A stretch of DNA of 64,000 nucleotides, from positions 26,878-90,877 of the forward strand of contig NZ_AYYY01000011.1 of NCBI RefSeq assembly GCF_001436295.1, read 5' to 3'. The notes beneath the pieces are model-generated. The model saw nothing but the letters and a program-made list of their open reading frames with translations, did not search any database and was not told the origin of the DNA. Position numbers and translations under genes: made by a program. This stretch comes from Paucilactobacillus vaccinostercus DSM 20634 (GTDB lineage Bacteria; Bacillota; Bacilli; Lactobacillales; Lactobacillaceae). How positions within the stretch are numbered: position 1 is the stretch's first letter; the number at the start of each line of letters is the position of its first letter. Below, piece by piece: positions 63,256 to 64,000 of this stretch.

Positions 63256-63675
63256 ATGCGGCGAAAAATTGTGAAATTTTTTAAAACTGATGGTTTTATT
63301 TATCTCATTTATGTTTACATCATTGCGTTAATTGGCGCTTCAATTACGTTTGCAATATCAGAAAAAGTCCATTTAGCAACTGCTTTTTGGTGGGGAATCG
63401 TGACAACAACTACCGTTGGATATGGGGATATCTCACCACACACGACGGTTGGTAAAATCGCTGCAGTCGTCTTAATGTTTATTGGGATTAGTTTTATTGG
63501 AATGTTGACTAGCGCCATTACGACGTATTTTGGTAGCAGTAATTTGGATCAAAGTGAACATGAAATACTTAGCAAAATGGAGGAATTGCGAACTGAAAAT
63601 GAGCAGCTTACCCAAAAGATTGACACACTGACACAAATGATTCAAAAAGATCATGAAAACAAATCTGAGACTTAA
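63256..63675 (+). CDS. Two-TM potassium channel (KcsA/Ion_trans_2 type)
   Basis: 139 residues. TM1 is about 15-35; the pore helix and selectivity filter read TTTTVGYGDISP; TM2 is about 72-95 (IAAVVLMFIGISFIGML). A C-terminal coiled coil (~105-135, LSKMEELRTENEQLTQKID) probably makes the tetramer bundle. Start ATG 63256 follows GGGGAAGTGAGGAA. It is short for the family, so it has no RCK domain; gating is likely by voltage, pH or stretch (unknown). Confidence 0.92.
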   Translation: MRRKIVKFFKTDGFIYLIYVYIIALIGASITFAISEKVHLATAFWWGIVTTTTVGYGDISPHTTVGKIAAVVLMFIGISFIGMLTSAITTYFGSSNLDQSEHEILSKMEELRTENEQLTQKIDTLTQMIQKDHENKSET

Positions 63676-63792
63676 ATTCAAAAAAGTTACGAATTACTAA
63701 AGATTTAGGTTAGTTGACGGCAACATCTTGCAAATTATTACAATTATATTACCATTGTAATATAAGGTAAAAATTGCAAGGAGGGATTGTTT

Positions 63793-63921
63793 ATGGTTCC
63801 ATTTTTGGTAATCGTGTTAGTTCTATTATTTGCTGCTGGGTGGCAGTTTTATTCAAATAATCTCAAAAAGCAACAGAATGGCAAGCATTTTGCAGATCAA
63901 ACATATCGAGATGCAAAATAA
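63793..63921 (+). CDS. Small single-TM protein
   Basis: 42 residues: MVPFLVIVLVLLFAAGWQFY is one TM helix, then a polar tail (KKQQNGKHFADQTYRDAK). ATG 63793 follows GCAAGGAGGGATTGTTT, a strong ribosome site. Too short for the ORF cut-off. Function unknown; similar short membrane proteins are common in lactobacilli. Confidence 0.65.
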   Translation: MVPFLVIVLVLLFAAGWQFYSNNLKKQQNGKHFADQTYRDAK

Positions 63922-64000
63922 CTTTTTAACAAATTTAACCAGAAGTAAGCACCCAATAACAGACCGGCAAAATTAATTGAGCCATCACCTCGAATTTTGA
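63897..64000 (-). CDS. End of a minus-strand gene, membrane protein (partial)
   Basis: On the minus strand a frame enters from the right edge and stops at TGA (63899-63897). The last 33 residues include GDGSINFAGLLLGAYFWL, a hydrophobic helix, which suggests a membrane protein. It would overlap the small + strand ORF by 25 bases, so either may be wrong. Family unknown. Confidence 0.4.
   Translation of the reverse strand, partial: KIRGDGSINFAGLLLGAYFWLNLLKSYFASRYV

Overview
The window is a contiguous piece of a low-to-moderate GC Firmicutes chromosome and looks like a member of the Lactobacillaceae. The evidence is the set of housekeeping neighbourhoods (polA-mutM-coaE-nrdR-dnaB-dnaI, infC-rpmI-rplT, yqeG-yqeH-yhbY-nadD-yqeK-rsfS, a T-box upstream of pheST, glnR-glnA), strong AGGAGG-type ribosome binding sites, frequent TTG and GTG starts, and a lipoprotein-type YidC. 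I cannot fix the species from sequence alone.

Region 1 (1 to about 14.1 kb) is the right-hand part of a siphovirus-type prophage, all on the + strand: the end of a major tail protein gene, a tail assembly chaperone with a -1 frameshift extension, a 1680-residue tape measure protein with an internal lytic transglycosylase-like domain, distal tail protein, a tail-associated endopeptidase fused to a GH25 lysozyme domain, baseplate/receptor-binding candidates, XkdX, XhlA, an LLH-type holin, a BppU-like protein with collagen-like repeats, a lectin-like protein, and a GH25 endolysin with a signal peptide. It ends in three related terminators and a repeat-containing AT-rich stretch that probably holds the phage attachment site (attR). 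Integrase, capsid and packaging genes lie outside the window or are absent.

Region 2 (14.2 to 36.0 kb) is core chromosome: the EcsAB ABC transporter, trmB, a thioredoxin-like protein, ytpR, a small protein where other Firmicutes have an SftA/FtsK-type translocase gene, murC, a Bax-inhibitor-1 family membrane protein, DNA replication and repair genes, the IF3/L35/L20 operon with its leader, the ribosome-assembly and NAD operon yqeG to tmcAL, and DUF177-rpmF.

Region 3 (36.0 to 49.7 kb) holds a zinc alcohol dehydrogenase, an ArlRS-like two-component system, YidC, acylphosphatase, an rRNA methyltransferase of the TrmH family, an HD-domain protein, an HxlR regulator, T-box controlled pheST, then mltG, udk and greA.

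Region 4 (49.7 to 64 kb) holds a large YfhO-family membrane protein, a class B penicillin-binding protein, rpmG, a rhomboid protease, yqgQ, ROK glucokinase, a rhodanese-like protein lacking its catalytic cysteine, a DUF3042 protein, miaA, the glnRA operon with a clear GlnR box, a three-gene operon of mostly unknown function ending in a dUTPase_2-like gene, and a two-TM potassium channel.

I found no CRISPR array, IS element, tRNA or rRNA gene. The most notable items are AUA start-codon candidates for IF3 and the rhomboid protease, the -1 frameshift site in the tail chaperone, baseplate genes placed inside the lysis cassette, the uncharacterised operon after glnA, and an 18-bp perfect palindrome upstream of the alcohol dehydrogenase.
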